From Rhodoplanes serenus (GTDB lineage Bacteria; Pseudomonadota; Alphaproteobacteria; Rhizobiales; Xanthobacteraceae): 64,000 nucleotides of DNA. The stretch spans positions 1 to 64,000 of the forward strand of contig CAMDDZ010000023.1 in assembly GCA_945893145.1 (NCBI GenBank), read 5' to 3'. Below the pieces are notes generated by a model. The model was given only the letters and a program-made list of their open reading frames with translations. It ran no database searches and was not told the origin of the DNA. The position numbers were made by a program, and so were the translations under genes. Position 1 is the first letter of the stretch; each line of letters opens with the position of its first letter. Positions 18,732-27,540 of this stretch are shown in pieces.

Positions 18732-20465
18732 ATGCGCGTGGACGCGGGACTGGGGGCGTCGATCTTTTCTGGGATCGATCTGTCGTGGGCTGCGAAGTTC
18801 GCTTCGCTGCTGTTGCTGCCGTTTGCGCACGAAGACCTCGCGATCATCGCGGGCGCCTATATCGTGGTGAACGATCTGATGCCCACGTCGCTCGTTGCGC
18901 TCAGCCTGTACGGCGGCATCGTCGCCAGCGACTTCGCGCTCTATGGCATTGGTGCTAGCGCGCGTCGTCTGCCCTGGCTCAGCCGTTTTGCCATCGATGA
19001 CCGCATCCGCCATTTCGCCGACGCGCTCAAGCGCAACCTGTTCGGCCTGGTGCTGATCTGCCGGGTCGTGCCGGGCGTCGTGTTCGTGGCCTTCATCGCT
19101 TGCGGCTGGGCGCGCGTTTCGCTGGCGCGCTTCACCATCGCAAGCCTGTCGATCTCGGCGCTCTACCTGCCGCTGATGCTTTACCTCGCGATTCAGTTTG
19201 GCGACGCGCTCGATGACCACGCCGGCGTGTGGACCTGGCCGCTGCTGCTCGGCGCGTTGGCCGCCGTGGGCTTTGCGAGAAAGCGCTTGTTTGCGTTCGG
19301 TGATGCCGCCGACACGGCACCGCCTGAGGCGCCCGTCGCCGATCCCGCCGCGGGCCATTGCGGCATGCCTTCGCTGGCGGGCCTGCCGCGCACCGTCGCG
19401 TTGGCGGAGCGCATTCCGCCGGTGTTGTTTTATTTCCCGCTGGTGCTCACCTGGATCGGGCTTGGGCTGCGCTACCGCAGTCTGACGCTGCCGACCGCTT
19501 GCAATCCCACCATCCCGACCGGCGGCATGTGGGGCGAATCCAAGAGCGATTGCCTGGCGAGCATCGCACCGGCCGAACGCCAATGGGTCGCTGACTTCGT
19601 CGTGCTGGTGCGCGGAACCGACGGCCGCGACGATCTCGATCTGCATCGCGCGCTCGCGCTGCTCACCGATGCCCGCATCGGCTTTCCATTGATCGCCAAA
19701 CCGGACATCGGCTGGCAGGGCTGCGGCGTGCGGCGGATCGACAGCGCTGCCGCATTGCGGACTTACCTGACGCAGTTTCCGCGGGGTCAGGACATCATCC
19801 TGCAGAAGTTCGTGTCATATCCGGGAGAGGCGGCGGTGCTTTACGCGCGGGTGCCGGGCGCCAAGCGCGGCGGCATCGTTTCGCTCACTTTCAGGTATTT
19901 CCCCCATGTGGTTGGCGACGGCCAATCGGCGCTGCGCGACCTGATCCGCATGGATGCACGCGCGCGGTGGAAGGCGCATCTGCATCTTGGCTACGATCCA
20001 ACCCACAGCGGGCCCGGGCGCCGCAAGCTCGACCGCGTGCCTGCGCGTGGCGAGGTGGTGCAGATCGCCACCATCGGAAATCAGCGCGCCGGGGGCCTCT
20101 ATCTCGATGCACGCGACTACCTCACGCCGGCGCTGGCGGAGCGGTTCGATGCGATTGCGGCCAGCATGCCGGAATTTCACTACGGGCGTTTCGATCTGCG
20201 GTTTGCCAACACGGAAGCCTTCATGCGCGGCGAGGACTTTGCCATCGTCGAGGTCAACGGCATCGGCGGCGAAGCCATCGATGTCTGGGACCCGAAGCTT
20301 GCGGTCGGCGAAACCTACCGGCGGCTGTTGGCGCAACAGCGTCTGCTGTTCATGATCGGCGAGCGCAATCGCGCCCGCGGCTTCGAGCCGACGCCGCTGC
20401 CGGAGTTCTTCGGCCACCTGATCCGGCAGACCCGCCTGATCCGGCGCTATCCGGCGTCGATGTAA
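18732..20465 (+). CDS. DedA/VTT-domain membrane protein fused to an ATP-grasp domain
   Basis: 577 residues. Residues 1-180 are a DedA/VTT-like membrane domain: Glu34-Asp35 in LLPFAHEDLAIIAG, a GASARRLPWLSRF loop, then CRVVPGVVFVAFIACGWAR with the conserved Arg111 and Pro114 of the family. After a linker (190-225) and a hydrophobic segment (232-247), residues about 255-577 form an ATP-grasp-like ligase domain: FPLIAKPDIGWQGCGVRRI, then LQKFVSYPGEAAVLY, and the metal-binding EVNGIGGEAIDVWD near the end. DedA proteins are lipid or undecaprenyl-phosphate transporters or scramblases; ATP-grasp enzymes ligate carboxylates to amines or thiols. The substrate is unknown. The ATG at 18732 follows GAAGGGG; a 57-codon upstream extension is not conserved-looking. 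The fusion is unusual. Confidence 0.75.
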   Translation: MRVDAGLGASIFSGIDLSWAAKFASLLLLPFAHEDLAIIAGAYIVVNDLMPTSLVALSLYGGIVASDFALYGIGASARRLPWLSRFAIDDRIRHFADALKRNLFGLVLICRVVPGVVFVAFIACGWARVSLARFTIASLSISALYLPLMLYLAIQFGDALDDHAGVWTWPLLLGALAAVGFARKRLFAFGDAADTAPPEAPVADPAAGHCGMPSLAGLPRTVALAERIPPVLFYFPLVLTWIGLGLRYRSLTLPTACNPTIPTGGMWGESKSDCLASIAPAERQWVADFVVLVRGTDGRDDLDLHRALALLTDARIGFPLIAKPDIGWQGCGVRRIDSAAALRTYLTQFPRGQDIILQKFVSYPGEAAVLYARVPGAKRGGIVSLTFRYFPHVVGDGQSALRDLIRMDARARWKAHLHLGYDPTHSGPGRRKLDRVPARGEVVQIATIGNQRAGGLYLDARDYLTPALAERFDAIAASMPEFHYGRFDLRFANTEAFMRGEDFAIVEVNGIGGEAIDVWDPKLAVGETYRRLLAQQRLLFMIGERNRARGFEPTPLPEFFGHLIRQTRLIRRYPASM

Positions 20466-20515
20466 GCCTTTTCACGGCTGTGGACGGGGTCAGGCCCCGC
20501 GGCCTATAGAGGGCC

Positions 20516-20878
20516 ATGGTCCGCGGCCGCTTCCATTGCCGAGTCATTGCGCTGATCGCGGCTTACGCGATTGCGTTCCAGGCCTTGCTGACCGCATTCG
20601 CTCCGCTGGCGCTCGCCATCGGTACGACCGATGCGTTCGGTGTCATCTGCTCGGGTGCTGGGACCGATCCGGCACACCCCCCGGCCGGCACTGACCATGA
20701 CCACTGCGGCCCGGCCTGCCTGATGGCGGGCTGCGGCTTGTCCGCTGCCCTGCCAAGCGTAGGCGCCACGCGTGTGGTGCTCTCGCTCGTGCCCACGTGG
20801 GTCGGCGCATACGCTCTGCCGCGGCCGGCCCGTGATGCCGGCAATCCTCGGGAAGCCCGCGCTCCGCCTCGCGTCTGA
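20516..20878 (+). CDS. Small Cys/His-containing exported protein, DUF2946-like
   Basis: 120 residues with an N-terminal hydrophobic signal or anchor (VIALIAAYAIAFQALLTAFAPLALA), followed by a short segment with FGVICSGAG, HDHCGPACLMAGCG and a hydrophobic end. This arrangement recalls DUF2946, small proteins often encoded beside copper-handling genes; the assignment is tentative. The clustered His and Cys could bind a metal. The next gene is a PCu(A)C copper chaperone, 68 bases downstream in the same direction, supporting a copper role by context only. Confidence 0.55.
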   Translation: MVRGRFHCRVIALIAAYAIAFQALLTAFAPLALAIGTTDAFGVICSGAGTDPAHPPAGTDHDHCGPACLMAGCGLSAALPSVGATRVVLSLVPTWVGAYALPRPARDAGNPREARAPPRV

Positions 20879-20946
20879 CGCCTGAAAATCTTTTGCAGCG
20901 TCAGTCCGTGCATTCGAAATGCACGCAGCAATCATGGAGCCATTCG

Positions 20947-21414
20947 ATGAAGCGTAGCTTTCTGTCTTTCGTGCTTGTCGTTCTTTTCCTCGGTCCGGTC
21001 TGGGCTCACGGCTACAAGATCGGCGCCCTCGATATCGCCCACCCCTGGACCAGGGCCACGCCGAAGGGGGCGGCCATCGCCGGCGGCTATCTCAGCATCA
21101 CCAACAAAGGCACGACACCCGACCGGCTGGTCGGCGGATCGCTGTCGATCGCGGACCGTCTCGAAATTCACGAAATGAAGATGCAGGGCACCGTCATGCA
21201 GATGCGGCCGCTGCCGGCCGGCCTTGAGATCAAGCCTGGCGCGACCGTGGAACTCAAGCCCGGCTCGTTCCACCTGATGTTCATGGGGCTCAAGGAGCCG
21301 GTCGTGGTGGGCAAGCGGGTGAAAGGCACGCTGGTTTTCGAGAAGGCTGGAACCATCGAGGTCGAGTACGCGGTTGAGCCGGTCGGCCAAACACCCGGCC
21401 ATCCCAATCACTAG
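20947..21414 (+). CDS. PCu(A)C-family periplasmic copper chaperone
   Basis: 155 residues with a signal peptide (FLSFVLVVLFLGPVWA) and a PCu(A)C domain. The copper site H(M)X10MX21HXM is visible as His75, Met86, His109 and Met111 (EIHEMKMQG, MQMRPLP, FHLMFMGL). These proteins carry Cu(I) in the periplasm and help load the CuA or CuB centre of cytochrome oxidase. The ATG at 20947 has a GGAG ribosome site at 20936-20939. It follows the DUF2946-like gene and probably shares its transcript. Confidence 0.9.
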   Translation: MKRSFLSFVLVVLFLGPVWAHGYKIGALDIAHPWTRATPKGAAIAGGYLSITNKGTTPDRLVGGSLSIADRLEIHEMKMQGTVMQMRPLPAGLEIKPGATVELKPGSFHLMFMGLKEPVVVGKRVKGTLVFEKAGTIEVEYAVEPVGQTPGHPNH

Positions 21415-21540
21415 GTTGGCCCAGGCCGCGTAACTCCAAGAAAAAGCTGGGAATTCCGGGGTGTTGCGGTGTCCCGGAAAACGATTGCTTAAGACTATTT
21501 CTCTATCACGGGTCAGACGCCTAATCCTCGAGGATGGCTG

Positions 21541-22449
21541 ATGACGGCACGTGAGCCGGAAAATCCGGGGCGCTGGTCTGGGCTGCTGGATGCCTTAAGC
21601 GAACACGAGCGTAGCGCACTCACCGATTCGATGCGCGGCTCGCGGCCGCGCGTTTTGATCGAGGAGGCGCTGCGCGAAAATTGGCTCGAAATCTGGTACC
21701 AGCCGAAGATCGATCTGCGCCGCAAGTGTCTTGCCGGCGCCGAGGCGCTGGCGCGTATCCATCATCCCACCCAGGGCGTGCTGCTGCCGCAAGATTTCCT
21801 GCCCGACGTCGATGACGCGGGCGTGGTGCTGCTGACCGAGCACGCCATGCTGGCAACGCTGCGCGACTGGACCACGTTCGACGAAGCCGGCTTCAACCTG
21901 CATCTCGCCATCAACGTGCCGGTTTCGGTGTTGCTCAAGCTGCCGGTGCCGAGTCTGGTGCGCGACAATCGTCCGCAAGCCGATCACTGGCCGGGACTGA
22001 TCGTCGAAGTAACCGAGGACCAGATCGCACGTGACATCGTGCTCGCGGCCGAGATTGCGAAGCAGCTCAAGGTCAGCGGCGTGTCGGTCTCGATCGACGA
22101 TTTTGGTGGCGGCTATTCATCGTTTGCCTCGCTGCGCGAATTGCCGTTTGCGGAGCTGAAGCTCGACCATAGCTTTGTGCAGGGCTGTGCGGTCGAGGGC
22201 ACCAACGGTGCGATCTGCCAAACCGCGATCGACCTCGCGCACCGCTTCGGCAGTGTCGCGGTGGCGGAAGGCATTGAGAATGTCGCCGACTTGCAGGCGC
22301 TGCAGGTCATGCGTTGCGACTTCGGTCAGGGCGTGCTGCTTGCGCCGCCGATGCCGAAAGAGCGCTTCATCGCGCTGCTCAACTCGCGCATGAACCGGCC
22401 CAAGGCGGACAGCCCGCAGCTCAGCGGTGAAGTCGGCCAGGTCGCGTAA
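21541..22449 (+). CDS. EAL-domain cyclic-di-GMP phosphodiesterase
   Basis: 302 residues consisting of one EAL domain without GGDEF or recognisable sensor. Catalytic residues look intact: Glu68-Ala69-Leu70 in GAEALARI, Asn in LAINVPVS, the EVTED Glu, Asp-Asp in SIDDFGGGYSS, the KLDHSFV Lys and Asp, and Glu in VAEGIEN. Only the last motif is degenerate (QGVLLAPP for QGYLFSRP). It should hydrolyse c-di-GMP in the cytoplasm, lowering its level and favouring motility. The N-terminal 38 residues are polar and could bind a partner. No neighbouring signalling gene points to its input. Confidence 0.9.
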   Translation: MTAREPENPGRWSGLLDALSEHERSALTDSMRGSRPRVLIEEALRENWLEIWYQPKIDLRRKCLAGAEALARIHHPTQGVLLPQDFLPDVDDAGVVLLTEHAMLATLRDWTTFDEAGFNLHLAINVPVSVLLKLPVPSLVRDNRPQADHWPGLIVEVTEDQIARDIVLAAEIAKQLKVSGVSVSIDDFGGGYSSFASLRELPFAELKLDHSFVQGCAVEGTNGAICQTAIDLAHRFGSVAVAEGIENVADLQALQVMRCDFGQGVLLAPPMPKERFIALLNSRMNRPKADSPQLSGEVGQVA

Positions 22450-22701
22450 CCGCGCGGCGTAACTAAGTCGCGTAGCTGAGTGGCGTAAAGCGCCCGGCCT
22501 CGTTCATCCTGGCCCAATCCCCAAAACCCCATTCGGCGGGCTCGGTGCGGCATTTTGTGGGTTGCTTACGGGCCCCAATTCACGGATCGTTTGTACGCTT
22601 CCCCAGCGCCGGTTGGCATGTCCGGGCAACGTGCCCGGCATGATGGCCATGGCAAAGTTGGAATAGCCGCCGTGCACGCCCGCATTCAGAAAGGAAATCC
22701 G

Positions 22702-23730
22702 ATGCTCAAACGAGTTTTGACGCCCGTCGCTGCCGCCGCTCTCGTCGCCATGACGGTGTCGGCGGCTTGGTCGCAGGCGCCCAAGGATATCCGCTGGGGC
22801 ACGCCGCCGGTCGGCACCGCGGGCCACAAGGCGATGGTGACGCTCTCAAACCTTCTCAACAAGGAAATGCCGCAGTACCGCATCTCGGTGCTGCCGACCG
22901 CGGGCGCTATCGCGACCGTGAAGGGCTTCGCCACCAAGGAGCTTGAGGGCTTCTACGGCTCCGACGTCGCTTACCACGAGCTTGCGACCGACTCCTCGCG
23001 CTTCAAAGGCTTCAAGGCGCGCGTGCAGCGCATGCCGGTGCAGTCGTTCTGGTCGAACACCATCGAGGTCGGCCTCGCCGTCCACGTCCGCAACAAGGAC
23101 AAGATCAAGACCTGGTCGGACCTCAACGGCAAGCGTGTGTTCACGGGCCCGCTGCCGTTCGATACCCGCGCGCAGACCGAACGCGCCATGGCGGCGCTCA
23201 ACATCAAGTTCAACTACGTGCAGGTCGATCTCGCGACTGTCGGATCGCTGCTCGAGTCCGGTGCGCTCGACGCCATGTCGATCTATACCGGCTCCGAGGC
23301 ATCTCCCCCGCCGTGGCTGGCCGAGGCATCGCTCGCAGCCGACTGGGCCGCGCTCAATCCGAGCGCCCAGGAGCTCGACACCATCAAAAAGCAGGGCTTT
23401 TCCGTCGCGGAAGTGCCGGGCAAGGTGTTCAATCGTGACGTCCACGCCGACAAGGTCGTCGAATTCCCGTTCTTCTACGGCTTCAACGTCGGCCTCGAAG
23501 TGCCGACCGACGATGTCTACAAGATGCTGAACATCATCGAGAAGAACGCGGCCGATCTCGCCAAGACTGATCCGACGTTCACGCAAATCGCCAAGGACAT
23601 GAAAGGGTTCCAGAAGCGCGGCGTCGAATCCTCGGCCGATCTCGTGCCGATCCACCCCGGCCTCGCGAAATGGATGCGCGAGAAGGGCGTGTGGGATTCG
23701 AAGTGGGACTCGAAAATCGGTACCATGTAA
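22702..23730 (+). CDS. TAXI-family TRAP transporter substrate-binding protein
   Basis: 342 residues with a signal peptide (LTPVAAAALVAMTVSAAWSQ) and a TAXI fold: RWGTPPVGTAGHKAMVTL, SVLPTAGAIATVKG, GFYGSDVAYHE and LNGKRVFTGP. TAXI proteins bind small carboxylates in the periplasm for a fused TRAP permease, here encoded next. The ATG at 22702 has AAAGGAA at 22690-22696; the longer frame upstream lacks a signal peptide. A strong terminator hairpin (23761-23792) lies between this gene and the permease. Confidence 0.88.
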   Translation: MLKRVLTPVAAAALVAMTVSAAWSQAPKDIRWGTPPVGTAGHKAMVTLSNLLNKEMPQYRISVLPTAGAIATVKGFATKELEGFYGSDVAYHELATDSSRFKGFKARVQRMPVQSFWSNTIEVGLAVHVRNKDKIKTWSDLNGKRVFTGPLPFDTRAQTERAMAALNIKFNYVQVDLATVGSLLESGALDAMSIYTGSEASPPPWLAEASLAADWAALNPSAQELDTIKKQGFSVAEVPGKVFNRDVHADKVVEFPFFYGFNVGLEVPTDDVYKMLNIIEKNAADLAKTDPTFTQIAKDMKGFQKRGVESSADLVPIHPGLAKWMREKGVWDSKWDSKIGTM

Positions 23731-23760
23731 CGGACGCAGCGCAATGCTGGCATAATTGGA

Positions 23761-23792
23761 GGCGGACGCGAGCGTGCGTCCGCCTTTCTTTT
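23761..23792 (+). terminator. Rho-independent terminator after the TAXI binding-protein gene
   Basis: A perfect 9-bp stem, GGCGGACGC at 23761-23769 with GCGTCCGCC at 23776-23784 around a six-base loop, is followed by TTTCTTTT at 23785-23792. It lies 31 bases after the binding-protein stop and 41 bases before the permease start, so it probably reduces readthrough into the permease and gives more binding protein than permease. Confidence 0.85.
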
Positions 23793-23832
23793 CCGGGCGG
23801 GGCGATGTTTCTAATCGGACGGTGGGCCTGAC

Positions 23833-25845
23833 ATGACTGAAGCGTCTTGGTCGCGACCGAGGCTCGTTATCGAGTGGGTCTTTTACGCATTCGCGATCTT
23901 TTTCTTTCTGTTTCTCTTGCGGTATTTCTGGACCAGCGAGGGCGGGCCGACGCTGCTTGCGATGACGCTCGTTCCGATCGCCTACGTGCTGTTCATTCTG
24001 AACGCGCTGCGTGAAGACGACCTCTATCCGGGTCTGCCGCCGGCCATCAACTACGTCATTGCCGCGATCTTCATCGCCTGCGCGCTTGTCGTCTCGTACT
24101 ACATGACCACTGAGTATTACGCGCTCGGCACCGAGCGCGCCGGCGACTGGAACAGCACCGATATGGCGATGGGCGGCCTGATGACGCTGCTCGTTCTGGA
24201 ATATGCGCGCAAGCGCCACATGCCGCTGTTCGTGCTCAACATCATCCTGATGCTCTACGCGGTGTACGGCTACATCGTGCCCGGCATGTTTTACCACGCG
24301 GGCCTGAGCTGGACGCGTGTCGTCACCGCGATGAGCGTCGAGACCACGACGGGCGTGTTCTCCAACCTGCCGCAGATCGCGCTCACGGTTGTCGGCGCAT
24401 TTCTGCTGGTGCTGGCGACGCTCTCAGGGTTTGGCTGCATCGAGTCGCTGTTGCGCGCCACCAAGCGCGTTGCCATTCGTTCCGCGCATGCGCTGCCGCA
24501 ATCGGCGGTGATTGGCTCGATGTGCGTCGGCACCGTGAGCGGCAGCGGGGCGGCCAATGCCATCACGATCGGCTCAGCCACCATTCCGGCGATGATCGGG
24601 GCCGGCATGCCGCCGGCGACCGCGGCGGCAATCGAGTCGGCCTCGTCGCTTGGCGGCCAGTTGATGCCGCCGGTGATGGGCGTTGCCGCCTTCCTGATGG
24701 CCGAGTTCCTCGGCAAAAGCTATTTCGAGGTGGTGGCGCGCGGCTACGTGCCGGCGCTGATCTACTACGCCACCGTCGCGGTGTCGGTTTATCTGCTGGC
24801 GCTGCGCCATCGCATGCGGATGGTGAAAACTCCGCACCAGACGCTGTCGTGGCGCGACGTGGTCAACCTCGCCGCATTCGTCAGCGTGATCGCGGGCCTG
24901 GTCGGCATGATGGCGGCGTGGAACCTGGCGCCGCAATTTGCGGCGCTCTATGTGTTCATTGGGGTTGCCGGATTTCTGTTCGTTGTCCATACCGTGATGG
25001 TGTTGACGTCGGCGGCCCGGTCATTCGCCGAGTTCATCAAGCCGATCCGGAAATTCCTCGAATCCTACATCGAGATGACGTCCGACCTGACGCTGTTGCT
25101 CGCGACGCTCGCAATCATGACCGGCGCGCTTGTGATCACCGGCGTTCCGACCAAGCTCGGCGCGATCCTGATTGATCTCGCCGGCGTCAACCTCGCCGCC
25201 ATGGTCATTCTGGCTTTCGTCTTCGGTGCGCTGCTGGGCACTGGCCTGCCGCCAGCCCCGACCTACATTCTGGTCGCGATCGTGATCGCGCCGCCGATGA
25301 TCAAGGTCGGCGTCAATCCGTGGGTGGTGCATTTCTTTGCGTTCTTCCTCGGCGTCTGGGGCGAACTGACGCCGCCGACCTCGCTGGTGGCGGCCGTCAC
25401 CGCCAAGATCGCGAACGCGTCGTTCTATACGACCCTCAATCGCGCGCTGCAGATTTGCGTATCGCTGTTCACCTTGATGGCCGGCGTATTCGTGCATCCG
25501 GAGTTGGTCGTCGAGCCGGGCGTGCAGCAATTCGGCGCGGCGTTTTTGATCCTGGTTGCGACAATCGGGATCACGTTCAGCCTGCAAGCTATGTTCGACG
25601 ATCGCCTTTGGGTCGACCGCGCCGCGCGCGGGGTGCTCGCGGCCTTCGCGCTCGTCGTGCTGCTGCACCCGGACTATCGGGTCGGCAGTGCGGCCTGCGT
25701 GCCGGTTCTGCTGATGATCGGCTACTGGCTGGTGGTGCGCCGTCCCGCGGCGGCAGCGGGCTTGGTCGATACTTCCGAGCCCGTGCTCGCCACACCCGTG
25801 CCGCTGCCGCAGATCGTCGATACCGAACGCGGCCGGATGCAGTGA
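23833..25845 (+). CDS. TRAP transporter fused (4TM + 12TM) permease
   Basis: 670 residues with about 18 hydrophobic segments, the size of fused TRAP permeases that combine the small DctQ-like and large DctM-like subunits. The DctM part has the expected ATTGVFSNLPQIALTVVGAF, GSMCVGTVSGSGAANAITIG and SLGGQLMPPVMG loops, and later GALLGTGLPPAPTYIL and GELTPPTSLVAAVTA. It is a secondary, ion-gradient-driven importer working with the TAXI protein encoded just upstream. The substrate is unknown; neighbouring aromatic-type genes begin only two bases after its stop, on the opposite strand. Confidence 0.92.
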   Translation: MTEASWSRPRLVIEWVFYAFAIFFFLFLLRYFWTSEGGPTLLAMTLVPIAYVLFILNALREDDLYPGLPPAINYVIAAIFIACALVVSYYMTTEYYALGTERAGDWNSTDMAMGGLMTLLVLEYARKRHMPLFVLNIILMLYAVYGYIVPGMFYHAGLSWTRVVTAMSVETTTGVFSNLPQIALTVVGAFLLVLATLSGFGCIESLLRATKRVAIRSAHALPQSAVIGSMCVGTVSGSGAANAITIGSATIPAMIGAGMPPATAAAIESASSLGGQLMPPVMGVAAFLMAEFLGKSYFEVVARGYVPALIYYATVAVSVYLLALRHRMRMVKTPHQTLSWRDVVNLAAFVSVIAGLVGMMAAWNLAPQFAALYVFIGVAGFLFVVHTVMVLTSAARSFAEFIKPIRKFLESYIEMTSDLTLLLATLAIMTGALVITGVPTKLGAILIDLAGVNLAAMVILAFVFGALLGTGLPPAPTYILVAIVIAPPMIKVGVNPWVVHFFAFFLGVWGELTPPTSLVAAVTAKIANASFYTTLNRALQICVSLFTLMAGVFVHPELVVEPGVQQFGAAFLILVATIGITFSLQAMFDDRLWVDRAARGVLAAFALVVLLHPDYRVGSAACVPVLLMIGYWLVVRRPAAAAGLVDTSEPVLATPVPLPQIVDTERGRMQ

Positions 25846-25847
25846 CG

Positions 25848-27521
25848 TTATGACGTGACGTTCAGGCCCGCCGCGGCTTCATCGGCGCGTCGCGCCGCGA
25901 TGCGCGGGCCGGCGCCGCGCACGGTGTCGATCACGGCGAGCGGCGCCTCGGGTTCGCCATCGCCGCGCCAGGCCACATGCCCATCCGGGCGCACCAGCAC
26001 CAGCGCGCGAGCATAGAGCGCGGCGGCTTCATGGTTGTCGATGCGATGCACGCTGAGCGGTACGCCACGCTTGGCGGCGGCGGCTTCGATCCCGCCGGTC
26101 GGCACGTCGCCAAACTTCAGCAGCACGAAGCCATGGCCGAACAGGTCGAGCATGGATTTGTCAGGCGCGAGCCACACATGGGGGGCGCGCGCACCGGGAA
26201 ACGTGGTCGGCTCGTAGCCGAATGTGTCGTCGGCGGGCTTCTCGGTGCCGTCCGGCACGATGACAGGCGAGGGGTGGTAGATGTAGCCGAGGTGCACGCC
26301 GGTCGGCTGCCACGACTTCCGGTTCTCCTCCACCAGCCGTTCGCCGATTGTCTTGCGCGCGGCCTCGCCGGCGGGGGTATCCGCATAGATTTCGGCCTGC
26401 TGACCGGCGCTGATCAGCCGGCGATAGTTTTGCAGCGACACTTCGGCGGCGCGCGCAGACGCCGGCCGCCGTTCAGGATCATAGCTCTCTAGCAGAGCCG
26501 GCTCGCCCCAGCCTTGCAGCACGGCGGCGAGCTTCCAGCCCAGATCAAAGGCGTCCTGCAGTCCGGTGTTCATGCCGAGGCCGCCGTTCGGCGGATGCGC
26601 ATGCGCGGAGTCGCCGGCGAGGAAGACGCGGCCATCCATGAAGCGGTCGGCCACCGTGCGCTTTCGCACCCACAGCGTCTTGTCCTCGATCGTGTAGGTC
26701 AGTTCCCGCCCCATCGCGCGGCGTACTAGCGCCGCGACATCGAGGCTCTCCAGCTTGTCCTTGTCGACGCCGACGAATTGCAGCCGCCATAGGTCCTTGC
26801 CGTCGACCAGCGAGATGAACGACCAGGTGCCTTCGGGCCCGACGAAGACGTAACGGACGGCCGGTTTCTTGTCGTGATGGCTGAAGAAATCCGGAATACG
26901 CAGATAGACGTTCATCGACCAGTCGATGTGGCGCTCGCCGCGCACCTCGATGCCAAGGAGTTCGCGAACCCGGCTGTCGAAGCCGTCGCAGCCGACCAGG
27001 TAGCGGGCGCGGACCGCTTCTGCCACGCCGGTGTTCTGATTGCGCAGCGTCGCAGTGACGCCGTCGGGATCCTGCGTGAACGCCTCCAGCTTGACTTGGT
27101 GCCGAATGGTGACGTGTGGGAACGAGCGCGCGCAGTTCTGCAGGATCGGATCGAACCAGGTCTGCGGGCACATCATGCCGCGCTCGGGGCTGAAATCGGA
27201 ATCGCGCCGTTGGCCGAGCGAGGGCGCCTTGAGCCGGCCGATCTCGTAGCCCTGCATATCGGTGACGAAGGCGTTGTCGAGCGGATAGTCGAACGGGAAT
27301 CCCCAGTTCCGCACCTGATCGATCACGCCGAGCGACCGGCAGAACTCCAGCGTGCGGACACTGACCTCCAGCATCTTGGCTGGGCCGAGCTTGTTCTGGT
27401 TGCGCTCGACCAAAAGAGTCTTGATGCCGCGCCGGCCGAGATCGGCCGCCAGCGCCAAGCCGATCGGGCCGCCGCCCGCGATCAGCACGGGCGTCTCGGT
27501 GATGGAGGCCCGTTCGTTCAT
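25848..27521 (-). CDS. FAD-dependent aromatic hydroxylase (phenol/3-HPP hydroxylase type)
   Basis: 557 residues of the class A flavoprotein monooxygenase family. The FAD-binding GxGxxG is VLIAGGGPIGLALAADLG near residue 20; the second FAD motif is GCDGFDSRVRELL; and the GD motif with ribityl contact is FLAGDSAHAHPPNGGLGMNTGL. The C-terminal thioredoxin-like region (residues about 430-550) is typical of phenol and 3-(3-hydroxyphenyl)propionate hydroxylases. It would use NAD(P)H and O2 to hydroxylate an aromatic ring. The substrate is not determinable. It begins 19 bases before the convergent-free CMD-like gene, which lies upstream in the same direction, and ends next to the TRAP permease. Confidence 0.88.
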   Translation of the reverse strand: MNERASITETPVLIAGGGPIGLALAADLGRRGIKTLLVERNQNKLGPAKMLEVSVRTLEFCRSLGVIDQVRNWGFPFDYPLDNAFVTDMQGYEIGRLKAPSLGQRRDSDFSPERGMMCPQTWFDPILQNCARSFPHVTIRHQVKLEAFTQDPDGVTATLRNQNTGVAEAVRARYLVGCDGFDSRVRELLGIEVRGERHIDWSMNVYLRIPDFFSHHDKKPAVRYVFVGPEGTWSFISLVDGKDLWRLQFVGVDKDKLESLDVAALVRRAMGRELTYTIEDKTLWVRKRTVADRFMDGRVFLAGDSAHAHPPNGGLGMNTGLQDAFDLGWKLAAVLQGWGEPALLESYDPERRPASARAAEVSLQNYRRLISAGQQAEIYADTPAGEAARKTIGERLVEENRKSWQPTGVHLGYIYHPSPVIVPDGTEKPADDTFGYEPTTFPGARAPHVWLAPDKSMLDLFGHGFVLLKFGDVPTGGIEAAAAKRGVPLSVHRIDNHEAAALYARALVLVRPDGHVAWRGDGEPEAPLAVIDTVRGAGPRIAARRADEAAAGLNVTS

Positions 27522-27540
27522 GCGCGCTCCGAGATTGCGC

